64,000 nucleotides of DNA from Xylaria sp. FL1777 (lineage: Eukaryota > Ascomycota > Sordariomycetes > Xylariales > Xylariaceae): positions 62,001 through 126,000 of the forward strand of contig MU400569.1 of the NCBI GenBank assembly GCA_022578965.1, in the 5' to 3' direction. The translations under genes and the position numbers were made by a program. Below the pieces are notes generated by a model that did no database searches, had not been told where the DNA came from, and saw only the letters and a list, made by a program, of their open reading frames with translations. This document shows positions 48,501 through 62,730 of this stretch, in pieces; the stretch's first letter is position 1; every line of letters starts with the position of its first letter.

Positions 48501-51500
48501 CTAAATAATAGCTTTATTATAACTAATTAAAACTTTATATAAAGTATTTCTTATAATATAAATAGCACTAAAGTTTTATAAAGCTATATATTAAATAAAA
48601 AAATTAGCATAAATATGTTTTAAGCTAATTGTTATAAGCTTTTAATTAAAAAAGCTGCTTTTTATTAAACAAAAAGTAAAAAAAAACCCAAAAAACAAAA
48701 AAAAAGCCTTTTATAAATTAAACAATTAAAAAAATTCATTTAAATAATAATAAGTTCTTTATTTAGCTTAATACTAAAAATATACAAATAAACAATAATT
48801 TTTATAAGCAAAGTATTTTATTAAAACTAAAAAGTTTTAATTATTAAAAGCCTTAAGAAATTTAAAAAGCAAAACCTACAAAAAAAAGCTTAAAATTTAA
48901 AAAAATATAAGCTAAAAAGTTTAAAAACTTTTTAAACAAAAAAACAAATATTACTTTTAAAAACTTTATACTAAAAGTTTTAAAGTACTTTAATATTTTT
49001 ATTTAAACAATTATTTAAATAAAAGCTAAGTTATATTTTAAAGCAGCAAAAGTACTTAAACTAATGCTAAAAATAATATTATTACTTTTAAATAACTTTA
49101 GTAAAAGTTTAAGTTAGCAGATTAAATTAAACATGCTATAACTTATTTTAAAAAAAAAAAGCAACAAATTAAAATATAAAGCTTAACTAAAAACTTTATT
49201 GCAAGAAATTTTAACTTAAATAAATATAAAAAATGCTTTTTTTTATAAAAGCATAAACTTTTTAAAAAATAATACAAAATTCTAACAGCTAGCAGTTAAA
49301 AAAACACAAAAAAGTTTTTAGCTAATATTATAATTAGCTAATTAGCTTAATAAGCATAAATTACTAAATAACACTTATAAAACTAGCTTTTTATTAAACT
49401 ATTTAGTAATACAAATAAATAAAAAAATAAAATATAACAGTTTTATTATATATATTTATATGCTTTAATTTAGCTTTATAGCTGCTTTTTTAAATAAACA
49501 ACGCTATAAAATAATAAAAGTTTTTTGCAATTAAAACTAATAAAATAATTAAGTAATATTATTCTTTACTTATATTGCCTTAAATCTTTAAACATTAAAA
49601 AATAAGCTAAAATTTAATAAAATACTTTTTAAGATTTTAAACTAATATAATATTATATATTTATTATTTAAAAATAACTTAAAAAAGCAAAAGTTACTAA
49701 TTGTTATACTTATGCTACTTTTAAAAAAAATAGTATTTTTAATTAAACTTTAGTTTTATGCTAATTTTATATTAGTAGCGCTAAAAAAAAAAAAAAGGCC
49801 TAAAAAGCTAACATAGCTAGCATTAATAGTTTTAAAAAACACTAATTAAACTTTTAACCCCTTTAAAATAAAAATTTATAAAAAGTATAATAATTATACT
49901 AATAATAGTAGCTTAAACTTATTTAAAAAAACATTAAAGTATAAATTTTATAATAAAAAAAACTTAAGCTTAATAAATTATTTTAACTAAAAATACTTAA
50001 GCTTTTTAAATTTATACTTTATATTAGCTTTACTGCTAAAATTGCAAAGTATTTTAGCTATATTTTTAAGCGTTATAAAGCTAAAAAAATATATATAGCC
50101 TTGCTTAAAGCTTACTATAAAAATAAAAAATAAAATTTATAAAAAAAATATTACTAGAATTATTAATTCTAAAGCATAATTTAGTATTATTATAAACTTA
50201 TTTATTAATAAAAATAGCTTTACTACTAAAAATACAAATATAACCTAAAAAAAATTTAATTAAATTAGCAATTTAATTAAATATATAAAATGCTTAAAAA
50301 CTATTATTTAAATAAATAAAAGGTTGCTGCTTTTTTTATTATATATAATTAATAAAAAATAAGCTATTTACTTTTTATTACTAAAAATAAACTTTATTAT
50401 AAAGTTTTAAATAAGTTTATATTTTTAAAGCCTTTATATAATAGCTAGTATAATACTTAAAACAAGCTAAATTATTATATTAGTAATAAAACATATTAAA
50501 AAACTAAGTTTAAAAGCTTAAAAACGTTAGTAATTAAAAAACTAATATATATTTGCTAAACTATTAGCTTAGCAAATAAGCTATAAAAGGCATAAAAATA
50601 CTAAACCTTAAATAAGAAATCTAACAATTAGCAAAAAAAAGCAAAAAAAAAATTAAAAAAACATAGTTTAAAAAAGTATACAAATGTAAGCTTTTAAAAA
50701 AATCAAAACTTATATAATAATATAACGTTAATAGCTTTTTTAATTTTTTTTACATAAAATATTAAACTTTTTAAAAATCTAGAAATATAAAACAATAAAA
50801 AAGTCCGTATTATTTTTAATAATAATTAACTACTTAAAATATTTTTAGTTATAATAAAAAAAACGCTAAAGTAAAAAAATGCTAAAAAATTAACAATTAT
50901 AAAGATTAAAAATTCTATATATAAATTAAAAAGCAAATATAACTTAATTATAACTTTAATTTAAGCATTATTAATTTTTTAAGCTTTAAAAACTAATAAA
51001 TTAATAAAAAGTAAAACAATAATTTTAAATATAATATATAAAACAAAAAATAAAAAAATCTATCTTAAAAATAACGTGCTATTTAATAGCACTGTTTTAT
51101 TTAAATCTTATAAATAAAAAAAGCAAGCTTTAAAAAAAACAAGCTATTATTTAGAAAATCTTGTGCTGTTTTAATAAAATAGCATTTATTAAAACATATA
51201 TTTATGTTTTAGTATTACTTCTAAAAACATTTAACTAACTACTAAACAACTAACTATTTTTTTAAAAAAGCTTTATATAACTAACTTTATTTAGTAAAAA
51301 GCAGCATTATTAACTAAAATATAATATTATAAAAAAATAGCACTTTTTTAAGACTTTTTTAAAATAAAAAAAATACATAATAAAATCTTTTCTTTTTATA
51401 AAATTAAAACAGTTTTTTATAAAGCATAGCAAGTTTACAGCATTTTAATTTTTAAACCTTTAAAAAATATTACTATAAAGGTTTTAAAAACTTAACTTAA

Positions 51501-53086
51501 GCATAGCATTTTTAAAAAAGCCTATAATTTATATTATAACGCTTAGTTTTTAGTGCAAAAAAAAAGTAAAAAGGTTTAATTAATTAATTTAGTTATAAAA
51601 ATAAACGTAATTATTATACGTAATGCTAATTTTTTTTAAAGCTATAATAAGTTCTTTAAAAAGTTTGCAATATATAAAATAATTTTTATAGTTAATTTAT
51701 TTTTAAAATATAATTAAATACTACTTTTTATTTTTAGCTAAGCAATAACTGCTTTTTTTATACTAATAAGCTTTTTTTAAATAACTACTTTTTTATAAAA
51801 AGCAATAAATTTAATAGCTTAATTTCTAAAAGTACTATTAAGAGTTTTATATAATATATTACTAATAAAATATAAACCTTTCTTTAATAACATAATAATT
51901 AAAAAACTTACTATTAAATATAATAATTGTAAAATTACCTTAAAAATTAAGTAGTTTATATTAAAGCATTTTAAAAATCTTAATGCTATGCTGCTTAATT
52001 TTAAGCTAGCTAAAATTATAGCTAGCATACTTAAAAACAAATAAGCAAAACAAACAACTAAAATAATTAGCTATATATATAGCACTAATAATAAAAGCTT
52101 AATAAAAGCAAAAGTAATAAAAATTTTCAAGTAAAAAACTTGCAAAAATATTACAGAAGTATAGTTTTTCTTAAAAATAACAGTATACTACTAAATATAA
52201 ATATAAAAATATGCTATAATTGTAAAACTATTAATAGTTTTATTACAAAAAAATAAGCTGTTTTGCTTTAAAAAACCGCAGAAAAAAGCTATAAAAAAGC
52301 TTTAAAAAGCTATTATAACAGTTTTTATTTTTATTACTTTTAATTACATAAAAAAACCTATTTAGCTAAAAATAAATGCTTTTAAAACTAGCTAAAGCGT
52401 TATTTTATATTAAAAAGTTAATAAAGCTATTAAACTAGCAAAATATAAGTTTAGAACATAAAAAAGCCTTAAAAAAAAATATAATGCTATAAAGCTAAAA
52501 AAGCTTGCTATTATTAAAACTTTTTAAAAATTACAAAACTATTTTTATAAAATTATGTTTTATTTAAAAACTAATGCAAAAGTTCTTATAGTATAGCTAA
52601 ATAATAGATTTTTAGCATTGCTAAATGTTTAATTAATAAAATAAATAGTATATATAAAAACTTTTAATTTTATACTTTATTATATGCTAAAAAAAAAATA
52701 TATAGCTATTAATAAGCTTTCTAAAAAACTTTTTAAGCTATTAAATAAGTTAAATAATCATTAAAAAAAAAATATAAAAAATTTTATTAATTTTTAACTA
52801 TATATAATAGCTATTATTATTACATATAAGAAATTAAGCGATTAACTAGTTAAAAGCTTAGTATACTAAAAAATAAAACCTTTGTTATACTTAAAAAAAA
52901 ATTAGAGCAAAAAAAGCAAGCAAATTGCTAAATATTTTGTTTTTAAGCAAGTTCTAAAAAAACTTACAACAAAAAAAAAGCAGAATTACTTTAAAAAAAA
53001 AGCCCTTAAATTTTTTATTAATAAGTTTATCCTTTAAAAAAAAGCAAAGTTTAAAAAAATGCTAAAAAAAGTTATTAATAATAAAA

Positions 53087-53270
53087 AAACCTAAAAAGCT
53101 CTTATTAAGAAAAACTATAAAAAAATAACTTATAAAAGCTAAATATTTATAATTTAACAAATAACTTAAAAATATTACTAAAAAAGCTTTTATTAAAATA
53201 TTTATGTTATAATTACTAGTTATTTTAATTGCTAAAAATCCGCAAATAATAAAAAAACTAAAAAACATTG
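53087..53270 (+). pseudogene. RIP-broken coding remnant in left arm (unidentified)
   Basis: The plus frame reads as protein (for example NITKKAFIKIFML and LLVILIAKNPQIIKKLKNI) interrupted only by TAA codons where the context suggests former CAA/Gln. The mirrored segment in the right arm (62914-62731, minus) gives the same peptide with transition-type changes. It is Lys/Ile-rich, probably from G-to-A mutation. The opposite strand is an uninterrupted 68-codon frame that I take to be the antisense shadow. Family unknown. Confidence 0.45.
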
Positions 53271-55477
53271 TTTTAATTACTCTTTAAATCTTTTAGTTTT
53301 TTAGGTTATAAATATATAAACTATGCTATTAAGCAATAAATTTAAAACTATTATAAAAGTAAAATATAAAATAATAACTTATTTAAAAGCTAAACTTTTA
53401 AAACATATAAATTTTTTAAGAATACTTAAATTTATTAAAGAAAAAATTATATTTTAGCATAAAGTCCTTATAAAAATTAAGTATAATAATAGCTTTAAAT
53501 TTAAAAAAGAAGTAAAAAATGTAGTAAATACTTTAAGCTATAAAATAAACTATAGTTTAGCTTATTATTTTTAAGCTTAAAGCTTTATTAAAAAAAGCTA
53601 TAAGCTAATAAAAAAAAGCTTTATATAAATAATAAATAAAACTAAAAAAAATTAGCTAAAATATTTAAACTTAATAATATAAACAAATTGTACTTTTATA
53701 TGCTACTATAGCTATAGCTTATATAAGCTAATATATAAAAAAATGCTAATTTTGCTAATAAAAAATATAATATTAATATAAAAAGTAATTAAATAGCAAA
53801 ATATTGCTTTTTATAAAGATTTTATTAAAGCTAAAGTTAAGCAGCTAAAACGTTATAACTAAAATATTATAAAGGTTAAAGCAATTATAACTAAAAAAAA
53901 AAAATTAGCTATAAAAGCTAAATTTCGAAAAAACGCCTATAAAATTAAGCAACTATTTAAAAAAAGCTCTTTTGTTTTTTTTTATAATATTATGCTTTTA
54001 ATAAATAAGTTTAATAATAAAAAGCTGCTATATAAATAAATTAGCTTTTATAAAATTAAAAAAAATGTTAATTATAAATAATACTAATTAGTAAAACTAA
54101 CTAGCAAAAAATTAAAAAAGTTGTTTTTTTTTAAAAAATTAAAGCAATTTATATAAAATAACTAAAAGTACTAAAAACTAAAAAATTTTAACTTTAATAT
54201 ATAAACTATTAGTGCTATAGCTATTTATTAAAAATTAAACTAAAACAATAAAGCTTTTAATAATTAAAGCTATAGCAGTTAAGCTGCAAAAAATAAAAAA
54301 AATATAATAAGTTATAAAAGCTTTTTAAGTTTATAAAAGCTATAGCATAATTTTTAGCGCTTTAAATATTTTAAGTGCTAAAAAATATAATAGCTTACTT
54401 TATTTTTTTAGTTATTATATTATAAAATGCTTTAAAAAGTAATAATTAATAAAAGCTAAAGCAATAGATTTTTTTTTTTTTACTTTTTGTTTTTTTACTG
54501 ATTGTTTTGTTTTTTATTTTTACTAATTATATAAGTTTATATAATTAAGTTATAATGCATAAAACTATTTTTTTTTGCTTAAAACTAAGTATGTTTTTTA
54601 TAGCTTTTTTTTTATTAGTTTTATATTTATTAGTTTTATAGCAGCTAATTTATTAGTACTTTTTTTACTATTACGCTAAAAACATAAGTCTTTATTTTAT
54701 TTTAATGTTTTTTAAATAGCTAAGCAACTTAATTTTAGTATAAATTATTATTACTTTTTTTTAAAAATGTATAAAAACAAAAAAAACAAAAATAAAAACT
54801 GCTTATTAGTTTTAATTACTTAAGTTTATTTTATTGCATTAATGCTTGCATATAAGTTTTTTTACTTTTAATTGCTTTATTACTTTTATTTAAAACTAAA
54901 TAGCTTTTTTTGCTTTTAGTTCAAACTATTTAATACTTAATAAAAACTTTAAAACTACTAAAAAGCAAAAAACACTATTATTATACTTTAAAAAGTTACT
55001 AGTTTATACTTTATACGCTTAAACTACTAATAATAACTTAAAGCTATTATTAAGCAATAATAAGCATTTAATAAAACAGCAAACGCTTAAGCAAAATTTA
55101 AAGCAAGCTTAGCAAAAATAAAACTCTGCTATAAAAAATTAAGCAAGATTATTTAATTATATAAAGCTAAAAAAATAAAAACTAAAAAAAAAACAAAAAA
55201 AAATTTAACGATCTAGTATTAATAATTTTTATTTTATATATTTTTAATTTTCTTGTTACAAAAGTTTTATATATTTGCTTTTATAAATGTTGCAACTTAA
55301 CTTTTTATATAATAACTATTCTTTTTTTATTTATTACGCTTAAAAAAAAATTTATAAGTTATGTAATAAAAAAAAATAATCGCAAATTATATTAAAAAAA
55401 ACATTACTATATAAGCAAATCATTTAATTTTTTTATTTTATTTTACTTTATATAATTTATTTAATTTATTTCTTTAG

Positions 55478-55762
55478 CTATTTCTTTAAACACTTAAGCA
55501 TTATATTAATTTTTTAAGCAATACTAAATTATTGCTTATTAACATTACTTTTAATAAACTAAGCAACAAGATTAGCTTAAAAAAAACGCTTTAACTTACG
55601 TTTTAATTTAGTTCTTTCTTTAGTTAAACAAACAAAAGTATTTTTAATTAAAACTATTTGTTCTTTAAAGTTTTTAAGCATAAAATCTTCTTTAATTGCT
55701 ATAGTTACTATATTAGCCCTAAAATATTTAGCTATATTACCTTTAAACTTATAAAATAAACA
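55478..55762 (-). pseudogene. RIP-broken coding remnant near element end, left arm (unidentified)
   Basis: The minus frame gives a coherent helical, coiled-coil-like peptide: KEDFMLKNFKEQIVLIKNTF, then LTKERTKLKRKLKRFF, then ANLVA.FIKSNVNK. Its only interruptions are TAA/TAG at positions consistent with former Gln codons. The right-arm counterpart (60239-60523, plus) gives the same peptide with changes such as E-to-K and V-to-I. It begins about 50 bp inside the right 303-bp repeat, so it would be the first gene at that end of the element. Family unknown. Confidence 0.5.
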
Positions 55763-55815
55763 GTTTTATAACTAAATAATAAACGTGCAGTTAGCATACA
55801 CACTAAACCCTTATT

Positions 55816-56118
55816 AAAATAAAGCAGTGCAATCGCACAAAATTTACTATATTACTTTAATTGCAAAGAGATAAGTCATAACTTACACATTTAAGCAATT
55901 AAGCCATATATAAATTAAGAAATTAAACGATTAATTAAAAGGCTATCTAATAATACAAATAAAGCAACTATAGCTAATTTTTATTTTTTTTTGCGTGTTT
56001 GTTAAGTTTATACTTTAAAATTTAGCATAATACTTATACTTTTATTCTTACTATATAACTTAGCCTAAATTTACTTCAATTAGCTAGTTAGCTTATTTAG
56101 CTACTTTATTTTATTTTA
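55816..56118 (-). repeat. 303-bp inverted repeat, right copy (candidate terminal inverted repeat)
   Basis: Reverse complement of 45207-45509, the same length, and less mutated at several sites than the left copy (for example it keeps GCAGTGCAATCGCAC near 55824). Together the two copies bound 10,912 bp. The right arm of the large inverted duplication lacks this repeat at its inner edge (60186). Confidence 0.82.
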
Positions 56119-59100
56119 ATCTTTTTTTATTAAAATATAGCTGCTTTTAGTTTATTTTAATACTTATAATTATATAATTCCTTATTTTTATTAGCGTTTT
56201 TTAAACAAAGTTAATATTATTTTTTTTTGCTTATTTAGTTTTATAAGTTCTTTTTTATTTTTTTTACTACGTTTAAAAGTAGCTTAAGCTTTAACGCTTA
56301 TAAAAGCATTATAGCTTTATTAAAACTAGTTTTAGCTTTTTTACGTATTTAAATATATAAATAAAAGCCTTTAGAAATACCTAGCGTTTTCTTTATAAAA
56401 ATGCTTATAAAAAGTTTATACTTTTTTTTTTTTAAACTATTAAGCTTAGCTAAATCTTATATTTAGCTTATTATACTTAAAAAAAAAAATATTTATAAAA
56501 GTTTTTATAACAAAATAATTTCGTACTACTAAAACGTTTTTATATTGCTTATAATATAACTTTTTTAATATAATCGTTAGTTTTTTTTATTAAAAATCTT
56601 TTTTATGCTTTAAAGTAAAAAGCACTAAAAAAACAAAACAATTAACTTTTAGTTTTTTTTTTAGCGTTTTTTTTTTATTTTATGTATTTCTAGCGCTTAA
56701 TAATAAAAAAGCTAACTTATTAAATCTAAAAAAAGTTGTTTTTAGTTCTTTTAAAAAATAATAAAGCTTAGCGCTTATTAAAAGCAATAAACGTAAATTT
56801 TTTTGCAACTTAAAGCTAAAATGCTTTTTAAGGTTTACTTTTAAAAATTAAATAAGCTATTTATAACTTTTTTAATTATTAATATTTTTTTTTAAATATT
56901 AGCTTATTAAGTTGCAAAACATATAATATAAATATAAAGCTTTAATAAACTTGCATATATAGTTATTATGCTAACAAAAGCAAAAAAATATAAAATAGCT
57001 TAATATAACCTTTATATTAAAGTGCTTTATTATTTAATACTTTTGTAATTTTTAAAAAACTTGTTTGTTATTTTTATTAGTAATATATTTAAAGTTTAAA
57101 ATATATGCTATTTTTAAAACAGTATTAATAAAAATAATAATCTAATGATTATTTAAGTAATATTTTATTATAAAATATTTTATTTAAAAAGTTATAACAA
57201 TTATTATAGCTTATTTTACGTTTTATTAGTTTATAAAAAGATCTTTTATAAACTAGCTATACTTAAGTTTAATACTTATTTTTAAAGCTTTAGCTTTTTT
57301 ATTTATATATAGCTAAAGTAATATATTTAATAAAGCTTTTATTTTATGCTTATTTAGCTATTTTTTAGCGTTTAGCTTTATAAAGATATTTATAATATAA
57401 ATAGCTTTAATTCTTTATTTTATAATGTTTACTTTATAAAAGTTTTTATAGTAGCTATAAATAGCAAGCTTTCTTTAGTAATTTAAATATCTTTGTTTAT
57501 ACTAGTAGGTTTTTTTAATAGCTATTTATTATTTTAAAAAAAAAATCTTTAGTTATTGCTTTTTATTATTTTTATATATTGTTTTTAGAACTTTATTTAG
57601 CAAAAAATAATAAGCTAGCTTTTGTTTATTATAAAGCTTTAGTTTATTAAAATGTTTTATATTATTATTTTTTTAATAATTGTTTAAAGCTTTTTTTAAT
57701 AGTAGTTTTTTTAAAAATTCCATAAATAATAACTATTAAATATTTAGTTTTTATACTATAGGTTTTTATTTTTTATGTAGTTTTAGCTTTATTACTAAAA
57801 CTATTAAATTTTTTATAAACATAACATTAAACTTATTAAAGCAAAAATTATTATTTTTGCAGTATTTTTTAATCTTAAATAAGTATTATATTAATATTAT
57901 AAAACTTTTTATAGCTATAAATTTTAATATTTAGTTTATAGCTTATAAAAATGCCTTTAAATATTTAGTTTTTAGTTTAAGCATATAAAATAACGTTTTA
58001 TTTACGTTTATTAAGCAGTTTTATGTAGCAAAATATGCTATAAAAGCTTTTTTTTAAAAATTAAGCGCTTTTTTATTAAGCAACAAGTTAAAAATATAAA
58101 AAACTTCTATTAAAATTACATATAGTATAAACTACTAATATTTTAATGCTTTTTTATTATAATACCTTTTATATATTAAGTATATTGCTTTTTTTTATAT
58201 TTATTAAACTAAGTTTAAAAATAAGTTTTAGTAAGTTTTGCTATTTTTAAAAAACGTATAGCTAAAATGCTTTTTTAGTACTACTTTTTTTCTTTTTTTT
58301 AAGTTTTTAAAAAACAAACTTCTTATAAAAGTTACTTTTTCTTATATAAAATAAGACTTTAAAACGGACTTTAAAAAAACATTAACTAAAAAAAGCAGTA
58401 TATTTTTTAGCTAAATATTTTTTGCATTTAGTTTTTTAATTTATAGAAAAAACTAGCAAGCTAAATATTTTTTATACTTTAAATTCTTAATAATTACTAG
58501 CTTTTTTTTAAGGCTATTTTTAAAAAGCTATTAGTTTTTAAAAAAAAGCTCTTTATAATTAGTAGTTAAGTTTATATATATATGCTTATTTTTTTTTCCT
58601 TTTGTTTTCTTTTTAAAGTTTGCTATTTTTTATGCTAGTTATTTATATGCTTTAGTATTAAGTGTTAGCTTTATAAAACTTTTAAAAAAAAATGCTTTTA
58701 TTTTTAGTTAATTTATAGTACTAATAACTTCTTTAAAAATAAAAAATATAATAATTAAAAGTATATATATATAATAAAAGCAATTTTTAATAATATTTAA
58801 GCATATGTATATTTTTATTATGTTTTACAATTTAATAAAAAATGCAAGCAAATTAAAAATTCTAATATAAATTAAAAGTATAAAAGCAAATAGTATAAAA
58901 AGTATAAAATGCAAATATTAATATTAATATTGCTTGCTTTATATAGTTTAATATTTTTAATTGCTAATTTAAGTTATTACTTTTTAATAATTATAAAATT
59001 TTTTAAATATAAATATTAAAAGCATTTATACTAAATATAAAAAGTTAAAACTTATTAAATAAATAAAATAGCAAAGTTAAATATAAATAAAAAGTTTAGT

Positions 59101-60238
59101 AAAGCAAATATAATAAAAAAAAAGCTAAAATATATATTTTTAAACTAATATATTTTTTTTTTACAAACTTACTATACTATTTTTAATTTATTAATTAATT
59201 ATTTTATTGCTAAAATAAATCATTAATTGCTAAATGCCCTTATAACAATTATTTTTTATATATTTATGCTAATATTAATTAAAAAATAAGCAAATAAAAT
59301 AGTTTTAATTAATTAAGTAGTTACTTTTTAACTTTCTTTTAATATATTTATAACTTATTTTTTTTAAATATTTATTATTATTAATAATAAAGTAAATAAC
59401 TTAAGCTTTAGTAAGTATAAAAAAAAGGCTTGTTTTTTTTTTTAATTTGTTTTTTCTTAAGTAGTTTTAAAGCTTAGATTTTTTCTGCAATTTTTTTCTT
59501 TAGTACTTAAGTTTTTAAATTACTTAAATTATGCTTTTATTATAAAGTTTTTATTTTTAAGTAGCATAATTAATGCTTGCTTAACTAAGCACTTAAAAAA
59601 TAATTCTTGCGTTATTAATAAAGTTTTAAATAATTAAAAAGTATTATAACAATTAATTAATATTTAAAAAATTAATACTACTTAGCTAATAAATAGTTAC
59701 ATTTATAATATTTAAAAAGTTAAGTTTATTAATAAATAGCAAAATATATATGCTTTTTTTTTTTTTAAATCTTATTTTTTTTATTTAGCTAATTTTTTTT
59801 GTTTTATATAACTAAGCATTAAGCTATTTATAAATTAAAATTCTTAATAATAATACTAGTAGCAAATATATTTAATAAAAAGTTAATTATAATTTTTTTT
59901 GTATATACTATGCAAATTAATATATTTAAATTAGCTTTAGCTAAATAAAAAAGCAAAAATATTTAAAATTTTGCTTATTATATATAAAAACAACTAAAAG
60001 TAGTTTTTAAAGCAAATATATATATTAGATTCTTTATAACTTTTGCTAATTTATAGCTATATTTATATAACTATTTAAAATATAAAATGTTATACTTTAT
60101 AAGCATTATAAACAGTTATTAATAATAACTAAAAGCAAAAAGTATATAAAGCTTTATTTTTTTTTTTTTTGCTGCACTATTTTAAAATAAAGGTTTAATA
60201 TATATGCTAATTGCATATTTATTATTTAGTTATAAAAC

Positions 60239-60523
60239 TGTTTATTTTATAAGTTTAAAGATAATATAGCTAAATATTTTAGGGCTAATATAATAATTAC
60301 AGTAGTTAAAAAAAATCTTATGCTTAAAAACTTTAAAGAATAAATAGTTTTAACTAAAAATACTTTTATTTGCTTAACTAAAAAAAGAACTAAATTAAAA
60401 CGTAAGTTAAAGCGTTTTTTTTAAGCTAATCTTATTGCTTAGTTTATTAAAAGTAATATTAATAAATAATAATTTAGTATTGCTTAAAAAATTAATATAA
60501 CGCTTAAGTGTTTAAAAAAATAG
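60239..60523 (+). pseudogene. RIP-broken coding remnant, right-arm copy (unidentified)
   Basis: Counterpart of the minus-strand remnant at 55478-55762. It has the same helical peptide in the plus direction, with more in-frame TAA/TAG codons and more K/I substitutions, consistent with heavier G-to-A change. No start codon context or intact frame remains. Confidence 0.5.
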
Positions 60524-62730
60524 CTAAAAAAATAAATTAAATAAGTTACATAAAGTAAAATAAAATAAAGAAATTAAACAATTTGCTTATATAGCAATAT
60601 TTTTTTTAATACAATTTGCAATTATCTTTTTTTATTGTATAGCCTATAAATTCTTTTTTAAGCGTAATAAATAAAAAAAAAATAGTTATTATATAAAAAG
60701 TTAAGTTATAATATTTATAAAAGCAAATATATAAAACTTTTATAACAAAAAAATTAAAAATATATAAAATAGGAATTATTAATATTAAATTATTAAATTT
60801 CTTTCCGTTTTTTTTTTAATCTTTATTTTTTTAGCTTTATATAATTAAATAATTTTGTTTAATCTTTTATAGCAAAGTTTTATTTTTATTAAGCTTGCTT
60901 TAAACTTTGCTTAAATGTTTACTGTTTTATTAAATGCTTATTATTACTTAATAGTAGCTTTAAGTTATTACTAGTAATTTAAGCACATAAAATATAAACT
61001 AGTAACTTTTTAAAGTATAGTAATAATGTTTTTTGCTTTTTAGCAGTTTTAAAGTTTTTATTAAATATTAAATAGTTTAAACTAAAAGCAAAAAAAGCTG
61101 TTTAGTTTTAAATAAAAATAACAAAGCAATTAAAAGTAAAAAAACTTATATGCAAGCGTTAATGCAATAAAATAAACTTAAGTAATTAAAACTAATAAAC
61201 AGTTTTTATTTTTGTTTTTTTTGTTTTTATGCATTTTTAAAAAAAAGCAATAATAATTTATATTAAAACTAAGCTGCTTAGCTATTTAAAAAATGTTAAA
61301 ATAAAATAAAGACTTATATTTTTAGCATAATAATAAAAAAAGTACTAATAAACTAGCTGCTATAAAACTAACAAATATAAAACTAATAAAAAAAAAGCTA
61401 TAAAAAACGCGCTTAGTTTTAAGCAAAAAAAAATAGTTTTATGCATTATAACTTAATTATATAAACTTATATAATTAGTAAAAATAAAAAACAAAACAAT
61501 TAATAAAAAAACAAAAAATAAAAAAGAAAAAATTTATTGCTTTAGCTTTTATTAGTTATTACTTTTTAAAGCGCTTTATAATATAATAACTAAAAAAATA
61601 AAGTAAGCTATTATATTTTTTAGTACTTAAAATATTTAAAGTGCTAAAAGTTATACTATAATTTTTATAAACTTAAAAAGCTTTTATAACTTGTTATATT
61701 TTTTTTATTTTTTATAGTTTAACTATTATAGCCTTAATTATTAAAAGCTTTATTGTTTTAGTTTAGTTTTTAATAAATAGCTATAGTACTAATAGTTTAT
61801 ATATTAAAGTTAAGATTTTTTAGTTTTTAGTACTTTTAGTTATTTTATATAAATTGCTTTAATTTTTTAAAAAGAAATAACTTTTTTAATTTTTTGCTAG
61901 TTAGTTTTACTAATTAATATTACTTATAATTAATATTTTTTTTAACTTTATAAGAGCTAATTTATTTATATAGCAGCTTTTTATTGTTAAACTTATTTAT
62001 TAAAAGCATAATATTATAAAAAAAAATAAAAAAGCTTTTTTTAAATAGTTGCTTAATTTTATAAGCGTTTTTTTAAAATTTAGCTTTTATAGCTAATTTT
62101 TTTTTTTTAGTTATAATTGCTTTAACTTTTATAACATCTTAGTTATAGCGTTTTAGCTGCTTAACTTTAGCTTTAATAAAATCTTTATAAAAAGCAATAT
62201 TTTGCTACTTAATTATTTTTTATATTAGTATTATATTTTTTACTAATAAAATTAGCATTTTTTTATATATTAGCTTATATAAGCTATAACTATAATAATA
62301 CATAAAAATGTAATTTGTTTATACTACTAAGTTTAAATATTTTAGCTAATTTTTTTTAGTTTTATTTATTACTTATATAAAGCTTTTCTTTATTAGCTTA
62401 TAGCTTTTTTTAATAAAGCCTTAAGCTTAAAAATAATAAGCTAAACTATAGTTTATTTTATAGCTTAAAATATTTACTGCGTTTTTTATTTCTTTTTTAA
62501 ATTTAGAACTATTATTATACTTAATTTTTATAAGAACTTTATGCTAAAATATAATTTTTTCTTTAATAAATTTAAGTATTTTTAGAAAATTTACATGTTT
62601 TAAAAGTTTAGCTTTTAAGTAAGTTATTATTTTATATTTTGTTTTTATAATAGCTTTAAATTTGTTGCTTAATAGCATAGTTTATATATTTATAACTTAA
62701 AAAATTAAAGAATTTAAAAAATAATTAAAA

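Larger units (their letters stand above)
52001..55815 (+). repeat. Giant inverted duplication, left arm (visible part)
   Basis: Reverse-complement match to 60186-64000. Paired positions sum to 116,001 at five widely separated checkpoints, for example 53062/62939, 53268/62733 and 55714/60287, which implies at least 3.8 kb without net indels. The arm probably extends left of 52001, but its partner is beyond the window end. Its inner edge at 55815 coincides with the start of the right 303-bp inverted repeat. Confidence 0.88.

Noticed and set aside
53062..53268. 68-codon minus frame in the left arm, matched by a 68-codon plus frame at 62733-62939
   Set aside because: The conservation is a consequence of the inverted duplication. 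The opposite strand carries the more protein-like reading, so these Phe/Ile-rich frames look like antisense shadows.
43501..56000. Possible CRISPR-like or satellite arrays suggested by frequent short AGCT/AAGCTT words
   Set aside because: The words are not evenly spaced and have no constant unit. They reflect biased residual sequence after mutation, and the sequence is eukaryotic.
45207..56118. Interpreting the 303-bp repeats as LTRs of a retrotransposon
   Set aside because: They are in inverted, not direct, orientation and lack TG...CA termini at their outer ends, so this does not fit a single LTR element.
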